Below are positions 27,284 through 35,961 of a DNA stretch of 44,741 bases, one piece after another (positions within the stretch are counted from its first letter, which is position 1; the number at the start of each line of letters is the position of its first letter). The DNA lies in assembly GCA_047629355.1 (NCBI GenBank), contig JBLHWU010000012.1, positions 1 through 44,741 of the forward strand. The letters are read 5' to 3'. Made by a program: the position numbers and the translations under genes. A model generated the notes under the pieces. The model was not told where the DNA came from. It saw only the letters and a program-made list of their open reading frames with translations, and did no database searches. Source of the stretch: CAYUNA01 sp047629355. Lineage in GTDB: Bacteria > Bacteroidota > Bacteroidia > Chitinophagales > Saprospiraceae.

Positions 27284-27448
27284 TTAGGAACGCGAAATAA
27301 ATAATCTTACTTTTTTGAGCGGATATTTAGTCCATGTTTTTCACTTTAAAAATGCTCATTATATCAACATAAATCGCACTTTTAAAGCAAAAACTATGAA
27401 CGAAATCTCTCTCTCAAAAAAGTAACTTTACTTAATTCGCGTTCCTTA
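27284..27448. repeat. Palindromic element with GGAACGCGAA ends (copy 1, with core)
   Basis: The left end TTAGGAACGCGAAATAA (27284-27300) with TCTTACTTTTTTGAG pairs with the right end 27413-27448 (CTCAAAAAAGTAAC ... CGCGTTCCTTA). The ends are slightly asymmetric (GAAATAAATAA on the left, GAATTAAGTAAAG on the complement of the right), and copy 2 at 32992 has the same asymmetry. That makes them true copies and not chance hairpins. Between the ends lies a second repeat, the core at 27323-27398. Confidence 0.85.
27323..27398 (-). repeat. Hairpin core repeat, copy 1
   Basis: On the minus strand this reads CATAGTTTTTGCTTTAAAAG, then a loop region, then CATTTTTAAAGTGAAAAACA and GGACTAAATAT. It folds into a long stem and aligns with the cores at 27509-27585 (plus) and 36351-36435 (minus). 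Confidence 0.8.
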
Positions 27449-27508
27449 GTTAGAAAAATAGGTTTGCTTTATGGATAAGAAATGAGGTGTATGAAATTTA
27501 GATTCTCT

Positions 27509-27585
27509 CGTTAGTTTTCTTTAGAAATTGCTTGAACAATCCTTTTATTGAAGCCATTTTTAAAGGAAAATAACGGAACAAATAT
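27509..27585 (+). repeat. Hairpin core repeat, copy 2 (without flanking ends)
   Basis: It reads CGTTAGTTTTCTTTAGAAAT, TGCTTGAA, a loop, TTGAAGCCATTTTTAAAGG and AAAATAACGGAACAAATAT. It aligns over its whole length with the complement of 36351-36435 with only a few mismatches and single-base gaps. The GGAACGCG-type ends are not seen around it. Confidence 0.8.
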
Positions 27586-28030
27586 ATTTTCGTACACGTA
27601 TTTCTGGTCTATAAACTAAGTCTAATAGATTAATTTAGCATGGTACTTGTTCCCAGCCAAAGCCGAAAATATGCAATAGATATTCGATAGTAAACCCTTA
27701 TGAAATAGTAAATTAGCACTATTTCTGTATGTTTTAGTCGTATTTAAAATCGAGAGAACTCAAATCGGAGGGTGGCATTTTTTGAAAGCAAAACCTAGAA
27801 ATTATCTTGGGTATTTCAAAAAAAATGGAAAGTTGCTGGCTGAGTTTTTTATTTTACAAAAATATTAAATTTTAAATAAGGATGGTTAAAAATTTATTTA
27901 AAATCTAAATCTTTCTAAAAAACTGAGTTGCAACATTTCAAAATTAGTCACCGTTTCAATTAAAATTCTACTCTTAAAATTTCATCGAAGTACGCCGTAA
28001 GCCTTAAACTTTCAACCGTACATTGTGAAT
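27586..28030. other. Gene-free stretch between repeats and fabF
   Basis: No plausible reading frame in either strand. It is A/T-rich with small hairpins, for example GAAATAGT/ACTATTTC around 27701-27724. The end of it should carry the fabF terminator, but I see no clear GC-stem with T run. It may hold unrecognised RNA or be repeat debris. Confidence 0.6.
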
Positions 28031-29281
28031 TTATTCTTCAAATCGCTTAAATATAATACTTGCATTGTGTCCACCAAATCCGAATGTATTGCTTAACACG
28101 ACATCAATTTTTCGCTCCTGCGCTTCGTTAAACGTGAAATTCAATTTTGGGTCTAACGCTGGATCATCCACAAAGTGATTGATGGTTGGTGGTACAAAGT
28201 TATGATTTATTGCCAAAATCCCCGCAATTCCCTCTACTGCGCCTGCGCCACCCAATAAGTGACCTGTCATGGATTTGGTTGAACTGATATTTAATTTGTA
28301 AGCATAGTCGCCAAAAACGGACTGAATTGCCTTCACTTCCGCAATGTCACCCAGTGGTGTAGAAGTCCCGTGAACATTGATATAATCCACGTCTTCGATG
28401 TTTAATTTCGCTTCTTTCAAAGCCAAATTCATAACTGTTTTCACACTCAATCCTTCTGGGTGCGGTGCGGTGATGTGATGAGCATCCGCTGTAGCAGCTA
28501 CTCCAACAACCTCGCCATAAATAGTTGCACCCCGTTTTTTCGCGTGTTCTAATTCCTCCAAAACAATCGTTCCTGCTCCTTCTCCCAAGACAAAACCGTC
28601 ACGTTCACCATCAAAAGGACGACTCGCCGTAGCAGGATCATCATTTCGAGTAGAAAGCGCTTTCATTGAAGAAAAACCACCCATCGCTGTTTCTACAATT
28701 GTTGATTCTGCGCCACCAGTTACGATGATATCATTCCGTCCCAATCGAATATAATCGTAGGCATTCATAATCGCATGATTAGAAGACGCACATGCCGAAA
28801 CGGTGGAGTAATTGATACCTCGGTAGCCATATTTAATTGAAATCTGACCGGGGGCAATATCGCAAATCATTTTTGGAATCATGAAAGGATTGAAACGCGG
28901 CGTACCACTTCCTTTGGCAAAATCTAGAATATCTCCTTGTAAAGTTGTCAATCCGCCGATACCTGACGCATAGATAACGCCAATTCGGTCAGCATTTAAA
29001 TTAGAAATCTCGTCAATTCCCGCCATCTTTATCGCTTCATCAGCAGACACCAAACAGACCACTGTAAAACGGTCAATTTTGCGTAATTCTTTCCTGTTAA
29101 AATGGTCGAGTGGATTGAAATTCTTTATTTCTGCGGCAAATCGGGTTTTAAATTTTGATGCGTCGAATTGAGTAATCGGACATGCGCCACTAACCCCATT
29201 TTGCAAGCCCGAAAGGTATTCGGATGCAGTGTTTCCAATGGGCGTAATTGCGCCAAAACCAGTAATGACAACCCTTTTCAT
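28031..29281 (-). CDS. fabF: 3-oxoacyl-[acyl-carrier-protein] synthase II
   Basis: Elongating condensing enzyme of type II fatty-acid synthesis: joins malonyl-ACP to acyl-ACP. A 416-aa protein with the KAS II catalytic triad visible: nucleophile Cys164 in VSACASSNHA, His in VHGTSTPLGD and His in KSMTGHLLGGAG, plus the Gly-rich C-terminus SNTFGFGGHNAS. The start ATG 29279-29281 gives MKRVVITGFGAITP; a TTG two codons upstream is less likely. It lies downstream of acpP on the same strand, 225 bp apart with two hairpins between, so the two may be partly uncoupled. Confidence 0.97.
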   Translation of the reverse strand: MKRVVITGFGAITPIGNTASEYLSGLQNGVSGACPITQFDASKFKTRFAAEIKNFNPLDHFNRKELRKIDRFTVVCLVSADEAIKMAGIDEISNLNADRIGVIYASGIGGLTTLQGDILDFAKGSGTPRFNPFMIPKMICDIAPGQISIKYGYRGINYSTVSACASSNHAIMNAYDYIRLGRNDIIVTGGAESTIVETAMGGFSSMKALSTRNDDPATASRPFDGERDGFVLGEGAGTIVLEELEHAKKRGATIYGEVVGVAATADAHHITAPHPEGLSVKTVMNLALKEAKLNIEDVDYINVHGTSTPLGDIAEVKAIQSVFGDYAYKLNISSTKSMTGHLLGGAGAVEGIAGILAINHNFVPPTINHFVDDPALDPKLNFTFNEAQERKIDVVLSNTFGFGGHNASIIFKRFEE

Positions 29282-29343
29282 ATACAATACTTATTGGAAA
29301 TTGGACAATTTTTAAATAAAATAGTGTTCACGGTCGTGATGAT

Positions 29344-29379
29344 TAAACTGCTTATTTTTTTTAAAAAAATAAGCAGTTT
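29344..29379. terminator. Perfect 36-bp palindrome between acpP and fabF
   Basis: AAACTGCTTATTTTTTTT and its exact complement AAAAAAAATAAGCAGTTT overlap to one palindrome with practically no loop (29344-29379). It lies 63 bp before fabF. It could form a cruciform or a stem in the leader of fabF. Confidence 0.65.
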
Positions 29380-29431
29380 ATTTGCCCAAGTTGGTATTTC
29401 AAATTAAAAAAGTACTCCTCATAAAGAAGAG

Positions 29432-29471
29432 AAAAAATTATCCCGACAGTAGTCGAGATAATTTTTTTTTG
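29432..29471 (-). terminator. Terminator of acpP
   Basis: On the minus strand AAAAAATTATC-TCGACT and GTCGGGATAATTTTTT form a stem (ATTATC/GATAAT with CGAC/GTCG) followed by T6. It lies 35-75 bp after the acpP stop. A smaller hairpin, CGTTAAA/TTTAACG (29474-29500), lies between them. Confidence 0.7.
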
Positions 29472-29506
29472 TTCGTTAAAACACTTCGTTGTTTAACGCA
29501 ATATTA

Positions 29507-29746
29507 CTAAGCCTTAACTTGGCTTTCTAAGTAAGTGATTGCATTACCAACGGTCTGAATATTTTCAGCTTCTTCATCTGGAATAGAAATATCAAATTCT
29601 TTTTCGAATTCCATGATAAGTTCAACTGTATCCAATGAATCAGCACCTAAATCGTTGGTGAAGCTTGCGTCTGCAACAACTTCGCCTGCGTCAACACCTA
29701 ATTTGTCAACAATAATTTTACTAACTCTTTCTGCTATATTAGCCAT
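29507..29746 (-). CDS. acpP: Acyl carrier protein
   Basis: A 79-aa acidic carrier that holds growing fatty-acyl chains on a phosphopantetheine arm. The attachment site is Ser37 in LGADSLDTVEL, and the four-helix pattern (MANIAERVSKIIVDKLGV; ELIMEFEKEFDISIPDE; VGNAITYLES) is typical. I chose ATG 29744-29746; the open frame runs 15 codons further, but that part is not ACP-like. It is followed by fabF and, further on, rnc, the common acpP-fabF-rnc order. Confidence 0.97.
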   Translation of the reverse strand: MANIAERVSKIIVDKLGVDAGEVVADASFTNDLGADSLDTVELIMEFEKEFDISIPDEEAENIQTVGNAITYLESQVKA

Positions 29747-29780
29747 AATCAAAATTCTTTTTGTTTTGCAAAAATTTTTG

Positions 29781-29812
29781 CAAAGTAACACATAACTAAA
29801 TTACAAACCAAA
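29781..29812 (-). promoter_or_regulatory. Probable acpP promoter
   Basis: The minus strand has TTTG (29809-29812), a 20-nt spacer and TTACTTTG (29781-29788), one mismatch from TAnnTTTG. It lies 35 bp before the acpP ATG, a usual distance for a short leader. Confidence 0.6.
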
Positions 29813-29973
29813 GGTTTATTTCTTTTTTTTAATCACCATAAGTCTAATTCATTCATTATTAGTATTATATAGATTTAATTTTAACATAATTAACTAGAGA
29901 GAATGATGCCATTTAGCAAAAAAGAGCTATTAGGTTTATAAAAAATAAGTAATTTTACCGAAAAAAAATTGCA

Positions 29974-32247
29974 ATGCTAACAGTTTTCGGCATCCGTCAT
30001 CATGGTCCTGGCTCTGCAAAAAGTCTAAAAACGGCTTTAAATAATCTTGCGCCCGATTGCATCCTTATCGAGTGTCCGGCCGATGCGGAGACAATGTTGC
30101 CGTTTGTGGAAAACGAAAACCTGAAACCGCCTGTCGCATTATTAATTTATAATTCTAAGAGGTTGACGCAGGCAGCGTACATTCCGTTTGCCGATTTTTC
30201 ACCAGAATGGCAGGCAATGAAATATGCGATGAAGCGCGAAATTCCAGTTCGGTGTATGGACTTGCCGATGAACCTGACGTTTACCATCAATCAAGAGGAG
30301 GCTGAGAAAAAGCAATTGAAATTTGAAACAGGTAAGCAATTAACGAAAGATGACAAAACATTCCGAAAGGACCCCCTGGGTTATATGGCGGAAATTGCGG
30401 GCTATTCGGATAGCGAACGTTGGTGGGAAGTGACGTTTGAAAGTGCGGAGAATGAAACGGAGATTTTTCCCTCTATTTTAGAAATGATGACGGCATTGCG
30501 GCAAGAAGAAATTCGGAAAGAATCGGTCGAGACCTTGCGACGGGAAGCGTACATGCGGAAAATTATTCGAAAGGCGATTAAAGACGGTTTTGAAAATATC
30601 GCAATTGTTTGTGGAGCATGGCATGCGCCTGTTTTACACAATGTTGCGCATTATAAACAGAGTACTGACAACGCAATTTTAAAAGGTCTCAAACAGACTT
30701 CAACGAAAGCAACTTGGGTACCTTGGAGTTACGACCGATTGACGTATTTGAGTGGCTACGGAGCTGGTGTTTTATCGCCAGCTTGGTATGAAATGTTATT
30801 TTCAAATCGGAAAGAAACGACGATGCGTTGGATGACAAAAGTGGCGCGGATGTTTCGCAAAAAAGACCTGGATGCATCCGCTGCACGTGTAATTGAAGCG
30901 GTGCGGTTAGCGAATACCTTGGCGACGTTACGGGGATTGTCTTTACCAGGAATTGAGGAGATGAAAGAGGCGGCAGTGAGTATTATTTGTGAGGGTGATG
31001 AGGGTCTGTTACAGTTGATTGAAAAGCAATTAATTATTGGAAAAAAAGTCGGGAATGTACCGCCAGAGATTCCCGTTATCCCTTTGCAACAAGACTTGGA
31101 GAAGACGATAAAATCAGCGCGCCTATCCAGTTATTGGAAAAATACGGAAGAACTTTGGCTGAAAGCAAATGCCAGCAATCCACGCGGCGGCATTGACCTG
31201 CGGGAAGAAAAAGACCTCTTGAAAAGTCATCTTTTGCATCGGCTGAATTTGTTGGGTTTGCATTGGGGAAAATTGCAAAAAGAAGGTCGCTATGACCTCG
31301 GTAGCTTTAAAGAATATTGGAAATTGAAGTGGAAAGCAGAGTTTTCTATCCGCATTATCGAAGCAGGAATGTGGGGAAATACCGTTTACGAAGCAAGCGT
31401 TAATTTTGTGAAGAAACAACTGCCAGAAATTGAGCAATTACCTGAAGTGACGGCTTTGGTAGAACAAGCATTGAATGCCAACTTGGAAGATGCCATCGAC
31501 GATTTAATTGCGCACTTGCAAAATCTCGCGGCAGTCACACAAGACGTTTATCACCTCATGGATACCTTGCCTTCTTTAGTGAATATTGTGCGATATGGCA
31601 ATGCGCGGAAAACAGATATTCAGTTAGTAGCGCAAGTTGTTGAGCGAATTATTCCGAGGATTTGTATTGCGTTGCCAGGCGTTTGTGTTTCCTTGAATGA
31701 AGCCGCCTCGGAGGTTGTTTTTCAAAAATTAATGTCTACGCATCGCGCGCTCGGTTTGCTAAATGAAGCGGAACACAACAATGCTTGGTTTCAGACTTTA
31801 AAGAATGTCGCGCAGATGGAAAAAGTTAATGGGCGATTGAATGGGGCGTGTACGAGATTGCTGTTTGATAAAGGACTTTTTGATATTAATTTGACGACGA
31901 CACAGATGCGTTATCATTTGTCGAAAGGGAACGATACACTTCATGCGGCGGCTTGGATTGAAGGGTTTCTATACGGCAGTGGACTTTTGTTGATTCACAA
32001 TCCGTCGCTTTGGAATATTCTGGATGAATGGATTGAGGAACTGGAATGGTTGGATTTTAAAGAAATTGTGCCGTTATTGCGGCGCACTTTTTCGCAGTTT
32101 CCAGCCGGAGAAAAGGCGAAGATGATGGATTTGGCGAAGCGAGGGCAATTGACGGAAGTGACGATAGCTAATGGGGAAAGTGAATATGATTTGGAACGGG
32201 CGGAACGGGTTTTGCCAGTGGTTCAATTATTATTGGGAATTGAATAA
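29974..32247 (+). CDS. DUF5682 family protein, orphan
   Basis: A 757-aa cytoplasmic protein of the uncharacterised DUF5682 family. The family opening is clear: FGIRHHGPGSAKSL at residues 4-17, then LIECPADAE and PVRCMDLP, and a second conserved site, VCGAWHAPVL, near residue 215. The conserved His, Glu and Asp residues suggest a hydrolase-like active site related to the erythromycin-esterase/TraB-type fold; this is inference. From memory, relatives usually sit in islands with a MoxR-type AAA ATPase, a VWA-domain protein and a SWIM zinc-finger protein, thought to be a conflict or stress system. None of those is beside this gene: acpP is divergent and ferritin follows. There is no signal peptide or membrane segment. 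Confidence 0.8.
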   Translation: MLTVFGIRHHGPGSAKSLKTALNNLAPDCILIECPADAETMLPFVENENLKPPVALLIYNSKRLTQAAYIPFADFSPEWQAMKYAMKREIPVRCMDLPMNLTFTINQEEAEKKQLKFETGKQLTKDDKTFRKDPLGYMAEIAGYSDSERWWEVTFESAENETEIFPSILEMMTALRQEEIRKESVETLRREAYMRKIIRKAIKDGFENIAIVCGAWHAPVLHNVAHYKQSTDNAILKGLKQTSTKATWVPWSYDRLTYLSGYGAGVLSPAWYEMLFSNRKETTMRWMTKVARMFRKKDLDASAARVIEAVRLANTLATLRGLSLPGIEEMKEAAVSIICEGDEGLLQLIEKQLIIGKKVGNVPPEIPVIPLQQDLEKTIKSARLSSYWKNTEELWLKANASNPRGGIDLREEKDLLKSHLLHRLNLLGLHWGKLQKEGRYDLGSFKEYWKLKWKAEFSIRIIEAGMWGNTVYEASVNFVKKQLPEIEQLPEVTALVEQALNANLEDAIDDLIAHLQNLAAVTQDVYHLMDTLPSLVNIVRYGNARKTDIQLVAQVVERIIPRICIALPGVCVSLNEAASEVVFQKLMSTHRALGLLNEAEHNNAWFQTLKNVAQMEKVNGRLNGACTRLLFDKGLFDINLTTTQMRYHLSKGNDTLHAAAWIEGFLYGSGLLLIHNPSLWNILDEWIEELEWLDFKEIVPLLRRTFSQFPAGEKAKMMDLAKRGQLTEVTIANGESEYDLERAERVLPVVQLLLGIE

Positions 32248-32384
32248 TTAGATGGACTGCATCAGGTTACAATAGCCTTTTTAAACAAAAGCCCCTACTC
32301 AATCGTTTTTTTACATTAATTCAATTTCTTTTTTATAAAAAAAGAGTCTTTTGCGGAGTGCGTTATAAAATGTAGTCCACAGAT

Positions 32385-32408
32385 AAAATATTAAAATATT
32401 AAAATATT
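32385..32408. repeat. Three 8-bp A/T repeats directly before ferritin
   Basis: AAAATATT is repeated three times without error and followed by A7 and the ferritin ATG at 32415. An unstructured A/T leader is the usual translation signal in Bacteroidota, which lack Shine-Dalgarno sites, so copy-number change here might tune ferritin synthesis. Confidence 0.8.
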
Positions 32409-32414
32409 AAAAAA

Positions 32415-32939
32415 ATGGTTTCAAAAAAAATGGAAAAGGCGTTGAACGACCAGATTGCCTTGGAAGGATATGCTTCTTACTTTTATTTGTCAATGGCATC
32501 TTGGTGCGACCAAGAAGGTTTAAGCGGTTGTGCAACGTTTATGCACCGCCAATCCATTGAAGAACGAGAGCATATGTTGCGGTTGTTTCACTATATCAGT
32601 GAGGTAGATGGACATGCAATTACACCAGGTATCAATCAGCCACCGCATTCATGGGAATCTATTCAGGTGATGTTTCAAGAAGTATTTGAGCATGAGCAGA
32701 AAGTGACGAAGTCTATCAATAAATTGCTGGATTTGTGCTACAAAGAAGAAGACCACGGAACATTAAATTTCTTGCAGTGGTATGTGGAAGAACAGCGGGA
32801 AGAAGAAGCGTTGATGCGCCAAATTTTGGACATGCTGAAACTGATTGGCACAGGTCCACAAAGTCTGTATTTTATTGATAAAGAAGTCGCGGCAGTGAAT
32901 GTAGCGGAAGCAGCAGCCGAGGCGGCGGGGGAAGCATAA
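32415..32939 (+). CDS. Ferritin (bacterial non-haem)
   Basis: A 174-aa subunit of the 24-mer iron-storage cage, in the cytoplasm. The ferroxidase ligands are visible: Glu17 in IALEGYASY, Glu50 and His53 in SIEEREHML, Glu near 94 in FEHEQ, and the acidic helix VEEQREEEAL near 130. An Ala/Glu-rich tail (AAAEAAGEA) goes beyond the usual end and is probably flexible. It follows the DUF5682 gene by 167 bp, but the distance and the leader repeats suggest its own promoter. No Fur-like box could be recognised by eye. A palindromic element with GGAACGCGAA ends follows it. Confidence 0.95.
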   Translation: MVSKKMEKALNDQIALEGYASYFYLSMASWCDQEGLSGCATFMHRQSIEEREHMLRLFHYISEVDGHAITPGINQPPHSWESIQVMFQEVFEHEQKVTKSINKLLDLCYKEEDHGTLNFLQWYVEEQREEEALMRQILDMLKLIGTGPQSLYFIDKEVAAVNVAEAAAEAAGEA

Positions 32940-32991
32940 TTTGCGATTTGATTTCAAGGCTACATTGGTTAAAAAAATGAGTAATGTAACT

Positions 32992-33052
32992 TTAGGAACG
33001 CGAAATAAATAACATTCCAAGAATGTAACTTTATTTAATTCGCGTTCCTTAA
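32992..33052. repeat. Palindromic element with GGAACGCGAA ends (copy 2, short form)
   Basis: TTAGGAACGCGAAATAA (from 32992) pairs with TTAATTCGCGTTCCTTAA (to 33052). The centre is a private mini-hairpin, ACATTCCAAGAATGT. The end sequences match copy 1 at 27284-27448, including the asymmetric bases, but the 76-bp core is missing. Bases outside (AATGT on the left, ACATT on the right) extend the pairing. It lies between ferritin and the next gene. Confidence 0.85.
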
Positions 33053-33073
33053 CATTTTGGATAAAAAAAATTA

Positions 33074-33430
33074 ATGAAAGAAAAAATTCAATATAAGATA
33101 TTAGCGGCAGAATTGGCAACTTACTTGCCTGCGTTAGCGAATGCATCAGATTCGGTCGTTACAAATGACGTTTCTTTGTACCCAATTTTTGTCATTCACC
33201 AACATTTTGTCGATATTGGCATACAAATGGTGGATAAAGAAAAGGTAAGTGGTAATTGGTCTGTGAATATCTCAACTTTAGAGGAATTTGTGACCAAGCA
33301 AGTTATCACTTCAGAGAAGGTGGATGACTTTAGAAAAGTTTATAAGGAAAAGCAGAAAGAATTTTGCCTTTTCGTTTTAAGTGAATTAGGCGCAGATTTT
33401 ATATTCTTACCAAAAAATGGAGATATATAA
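33074..33430 (+). CDS. Conserved hypothetical protein of Bacteroidota
   Basis: A 118-aa soluble protein of unknown function. The pattern LPALANASDSVVTNDVSLYP, then IFVIHQHFVDIGI, LEEFVTKQVI and LGADFIFLP, matches a small family that I remember from other Bacteroidota genomes, always annotated as hypothetical. It has no signal peptide, membrane segment or catalytic motif; a mixed alpha/beta fold is likely. It is 134 bp after ferritin with a palindromic element between them, and 118 bp before the hybrid kinase gene. Cotranscription with either is uncertain. Confidence 0.75.
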   Translation: MKEKIQYKILAAELATYLPALANASDSVVTNDVSLYPIFVIHQHFVDIGIQMVDKEKVSGNWSVNISTLEEFVTKQVITSEKVDDFRKVYKEKQKEFCLFVLSELGADFIFLPKNGDI

Positions 33431-33548
33431 CTTGTAGTTTTTTCATGATCTGTCCACTGATTGGCTACCCACAGCTACTGAAATACTTTTCTCCTCCTGC
33501 AAGTTCGGCTTTTTAGAATTTTGTACTCACTTTTATTAATTTATCATC

Positions 33549-35894
33549 GTGGACACAAGCTACACATACAACACAAATAACGAACTATCGGTGCAAGATA
33601 AAGCCTCGATGACTAACCGTGTTTTGCTCATCGAAGACAACCCTGGAGATGCTCGTTTGGTGGAAATCTTATTGATGGAATCCGATTTGTTGGAGTGTGA
33701 AGTGATTAATAAGACGTCACTTGGTGATGGAATGGCGCTATTGGAAAAAGGTGAGGAATTTGCGGCAATTTTATTAGATTTAACGTTGCCGGATAGTCGT
33801 GGTTTTGAAACTTTGGAACGATTGTTAACCAAATTTCCAAATAATAACGTGATTGTTTTAACTGGATTGGCGGATAAGCGTTTGGGATTGATGGCGGTAA
33901 AAGCTGGAGCGCAAGATTTTTTAGTAAAAGGGGCATTTGATTCAGATTTATTAGCAAAATCACTTCGGTTTTCAATAGAAAGAAGCCATGTTTTAAAACG
34001 ATTGGAGGAAACACAGCGAATTGCCAATATTGGAAATTGGGAATTCAATCCAGCAACGGGTGCATTTCAGGCAAGTGAAGAAATTTATCGAATTTTTGGT
34101 TTTCCTCCTCGGACGACAATTTTTACGGGACAAGATATTCAGAGTCCACAATCTTCATTTTACTTATTTCACTTATTACATCAAGAGGTGATGGAGGTTG
34201 GAAAGATGAAAAAGGATGTTAAAATTCGACAGCAAAATGGTGGAATGCGTTTTGCTTACGTGCAGTGTGAAGTAGGTAAAAAAGCGGATAACTCCTTAGT
34301 CATTCACGGAATTTTACAAGATATTTCTGATAGAAAATTGACGGAGCAAGAAATGGTGAAAAGCCAAGAACGTTATCAAGAGATTTTTTCGCAAAGTAAA
34401 GATGCAATTTTCATTTGTACATTAGATGGAAAATTTGTGGACTTTAATCAATCGACAATCGACCTTTTTGGATATGAAAAAAATGAATTGTCAATCTTGC
34501 GAGATGCGCATGATTTATATTATCCATCAGAAAAAAAGAATGAATTTTTAATGAAATTGAAGACGCAAAAATCGGTTAAAGATTTTGCGATTCAGGTAGC
34601 GAATAAACGTGGAGAAGTACGGCACTGCGTCATTACTGCAAATATTTTGATAACGGATGATTTTATTGGTTACAACTGTATTTGTCGCGATGTGACGGAG
34701 CGAAAAAGTGCGGAAAAACTAAGAAAAGCCAGAGATTTAGCCAATCAGTCCGCCAAAATGAAGGAACAATTCATCGCGAGTGTCAGCCACGAAATGCGGA
34801 CGCCAATGAATGCCGTTTTGGGGATGAGTAATATTTTAGTACAAATGGATTTGAAGGAGGAGCCGATGAATTTGGTAAAATCCATCAAGCAATCTTCTGA
34901 AATTTTGCTCGGCGTTGTGAATGATATTTTGGAAATATCAGCTATCCAAAACGGTAAAATTGTTTTTTCAAATCAGCACTTTGATTTGCAAAGCATTCTC
35001 GATAATTTGGTGAATGTGATGCAGTATAAGGCGCAGGAGAAAGATATGTTTATCGAGATTATAATGGAGGAAGGAATTCCTCAATATTTGCAAGGAGATA
35101 AATTGCGGCTGAATCAAATTTTATATAATTTGGTCGGAAATGCCATTAAGTTTACAGACGAAGGTTTTGTTAAGATTTACATCAAAAAACTAAACGATAT
35201 TCTCGACAGCGTCCAATTGCAATTCATTGTCGAAGATTCTGGAATTGGGATTGCGTTTGATAAAGTAGATGCTGTTTTTGAAACCTTTACGCGGATTCGA
35301 CAGAAAGATAGAATTTTTGAAGGAACGGGATTAGGGCTTTCTATTTGTAAAAATTTGGTGGAACAACAAGGTGGGAAAATCGGTGCTATCAGTGAAGAAG
35401 GCATTGGTTCAAAATTCTTTTTTGACCTGATTTTTGAAATTGGCGACTCTGACCAAGTGAATGACGGAACGGTGGAAGTCCAAGAAATTGATTTTGATGA
35501 GTCGTTGCCATTCAATTTATTACTGGTGGAAGACCTCAAAATGAACCAAATTGTCGCTAAGAAAACGTTGACACGACGGTTTGAAAACATCAATTTGACA
35601 ATTGCAGGGAATGGACAAATTGCGGTTGATTTATTAAAAGAAAAATCTTTCGACATCATTTTGATGGATATCCAAATGCCGGTCATGGATGGTTATGAAG
35701 CGACAAAATATATCCGGGAAGAAATGCCCGAAGAAGTGGCGACGATGCCGATTTTGGCGATGACAGCACACGCGCATATCGCTAAAGATGAAAAATTTAA
35801 GGAATATGGTATGGATGATTTCGTACTAAAACCTTTTGAACCTGAAGACTTATTTTACAAGATTAAAAAATATATTTCGCAAAATAAGAAATGA
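33549..35894 (+). CDS. Hybrid sensor histidine kinase (REC-PAS-PAS-HisKA-HATPase-REC)
   Basis: A 781-aa cytoplasmic signalling kinase without membrane helices. Order: receiver (24-145, phospho-acceptor Asp77 in LLDLTLPDS), two PAS sensor domains (about 155-265 and 275-390), HisKA (His414 in SVSHEMRTPMN), HATPase (NQILYNLVGNAIKF, EDSGIGI, GTGLGLSI) and a second receiver (Asp707 in LMDIQMPVMDG, Lys in FVLKPFEP). All phospho-relay residues are present. The start is GTG at 33549; ATG 33609 would remove 20 residues before the receiver and is also plausible. The phosphotransfer protein encoded 67 bp downstream is the likely partner. A response regulator with a DNA-binding output is not in the window. 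Confidence 0.93.
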   Translation: MDTSYTYNTNNELSVQDKASMTNRVLLIEDNPGDARLVEILLMESDLLECEVINKTSLGDGMALLEKGEEFAAILLDLTLPDSRGFETLERLLTKFPNNNVIVLTGLADKRLGLMAVKAGAQDFLVKGAFDSDLLAKSLRFSIERSHVLKRLEETQRIANIGNWEFNPATGAFQASEEIYRIFGFPPRTTIFTGQDIQSPQSSFYLFHLLHQEVMEVGKMKKDVKIRQQNGGMRFAYVQCEVGKKADNSLVIHGILQDISDRKLTEQEMVKSQERYQEIFSQSKDAIFICTLDGKFVDFNQSTIDLFGYEKNELSILRDAHDLYYPSEKKNEFLMKLKTQKSVKDFAIQVANKRGEVRHCVITANILITDDFIGYNCICRDVTERKSAEKLRKARDLANQSAKMKEQFIASVSHEMRTPMNAVLGMSNILVQMDLKEEPMNLVKSIKQSSEILLGVVNDILEISAIQNGKIVFSNQHFDLQSILDNLVNVMQYKAQEKDMFIEIIMEEGIPQYLQGDKLRLNQILYNLVGNAIKFTDEGFVKIYIKKLNDILDSVQLQFIVEDSGIGIAFDKVDAVFETFTRIRQKDRIFEGTGLGLSICKNLVEQQGGKIGAISEEGIGSKFFFDLIFEIGDSDQVNDGTVEVQEIDFDESLPFNLLLVEDLKMNQIVAKKTLTRRFENINLTIAGNGQIAVDLLKEKSFDIILMDIQMPVMDGYEATKYIREEMPEEVATMPILAMTAHAHIAKDEKFKEYGMDDFVLKPFEPEDLFYKIKKYISQNKK

Positions 35895-35943
35895 GAAGTC
35901 AACAGTCAGACCGCAAAGCAGTCTGACTATTGACTTCTCATTT
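35889..35943 (+). terminator. Hairpin between hybrid kinase and Hpt genes
   Basis: AAATGAGAAGTCAACAGTC and following bases (35889-35911) pair with 35921-35943 at 22 of 23 positions, then TT follows. The kinase stop codon TGA (35892-35894) lies inside the left arm. It may reduce read-through into the Hpt gene and so set the ratio of kinase to phosphotransfer protein. Confidence 0.7.
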
Positions 35944-35961
35944 TTACAAATCATATATCCA

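Noticed and set aside
33560..34048. Antisense open frames under the hybrid kinase (also 35177-35686)
   Set aside because: They are shadows of the receiver and kinase domains on the other strand, without start context or protein-like composition.
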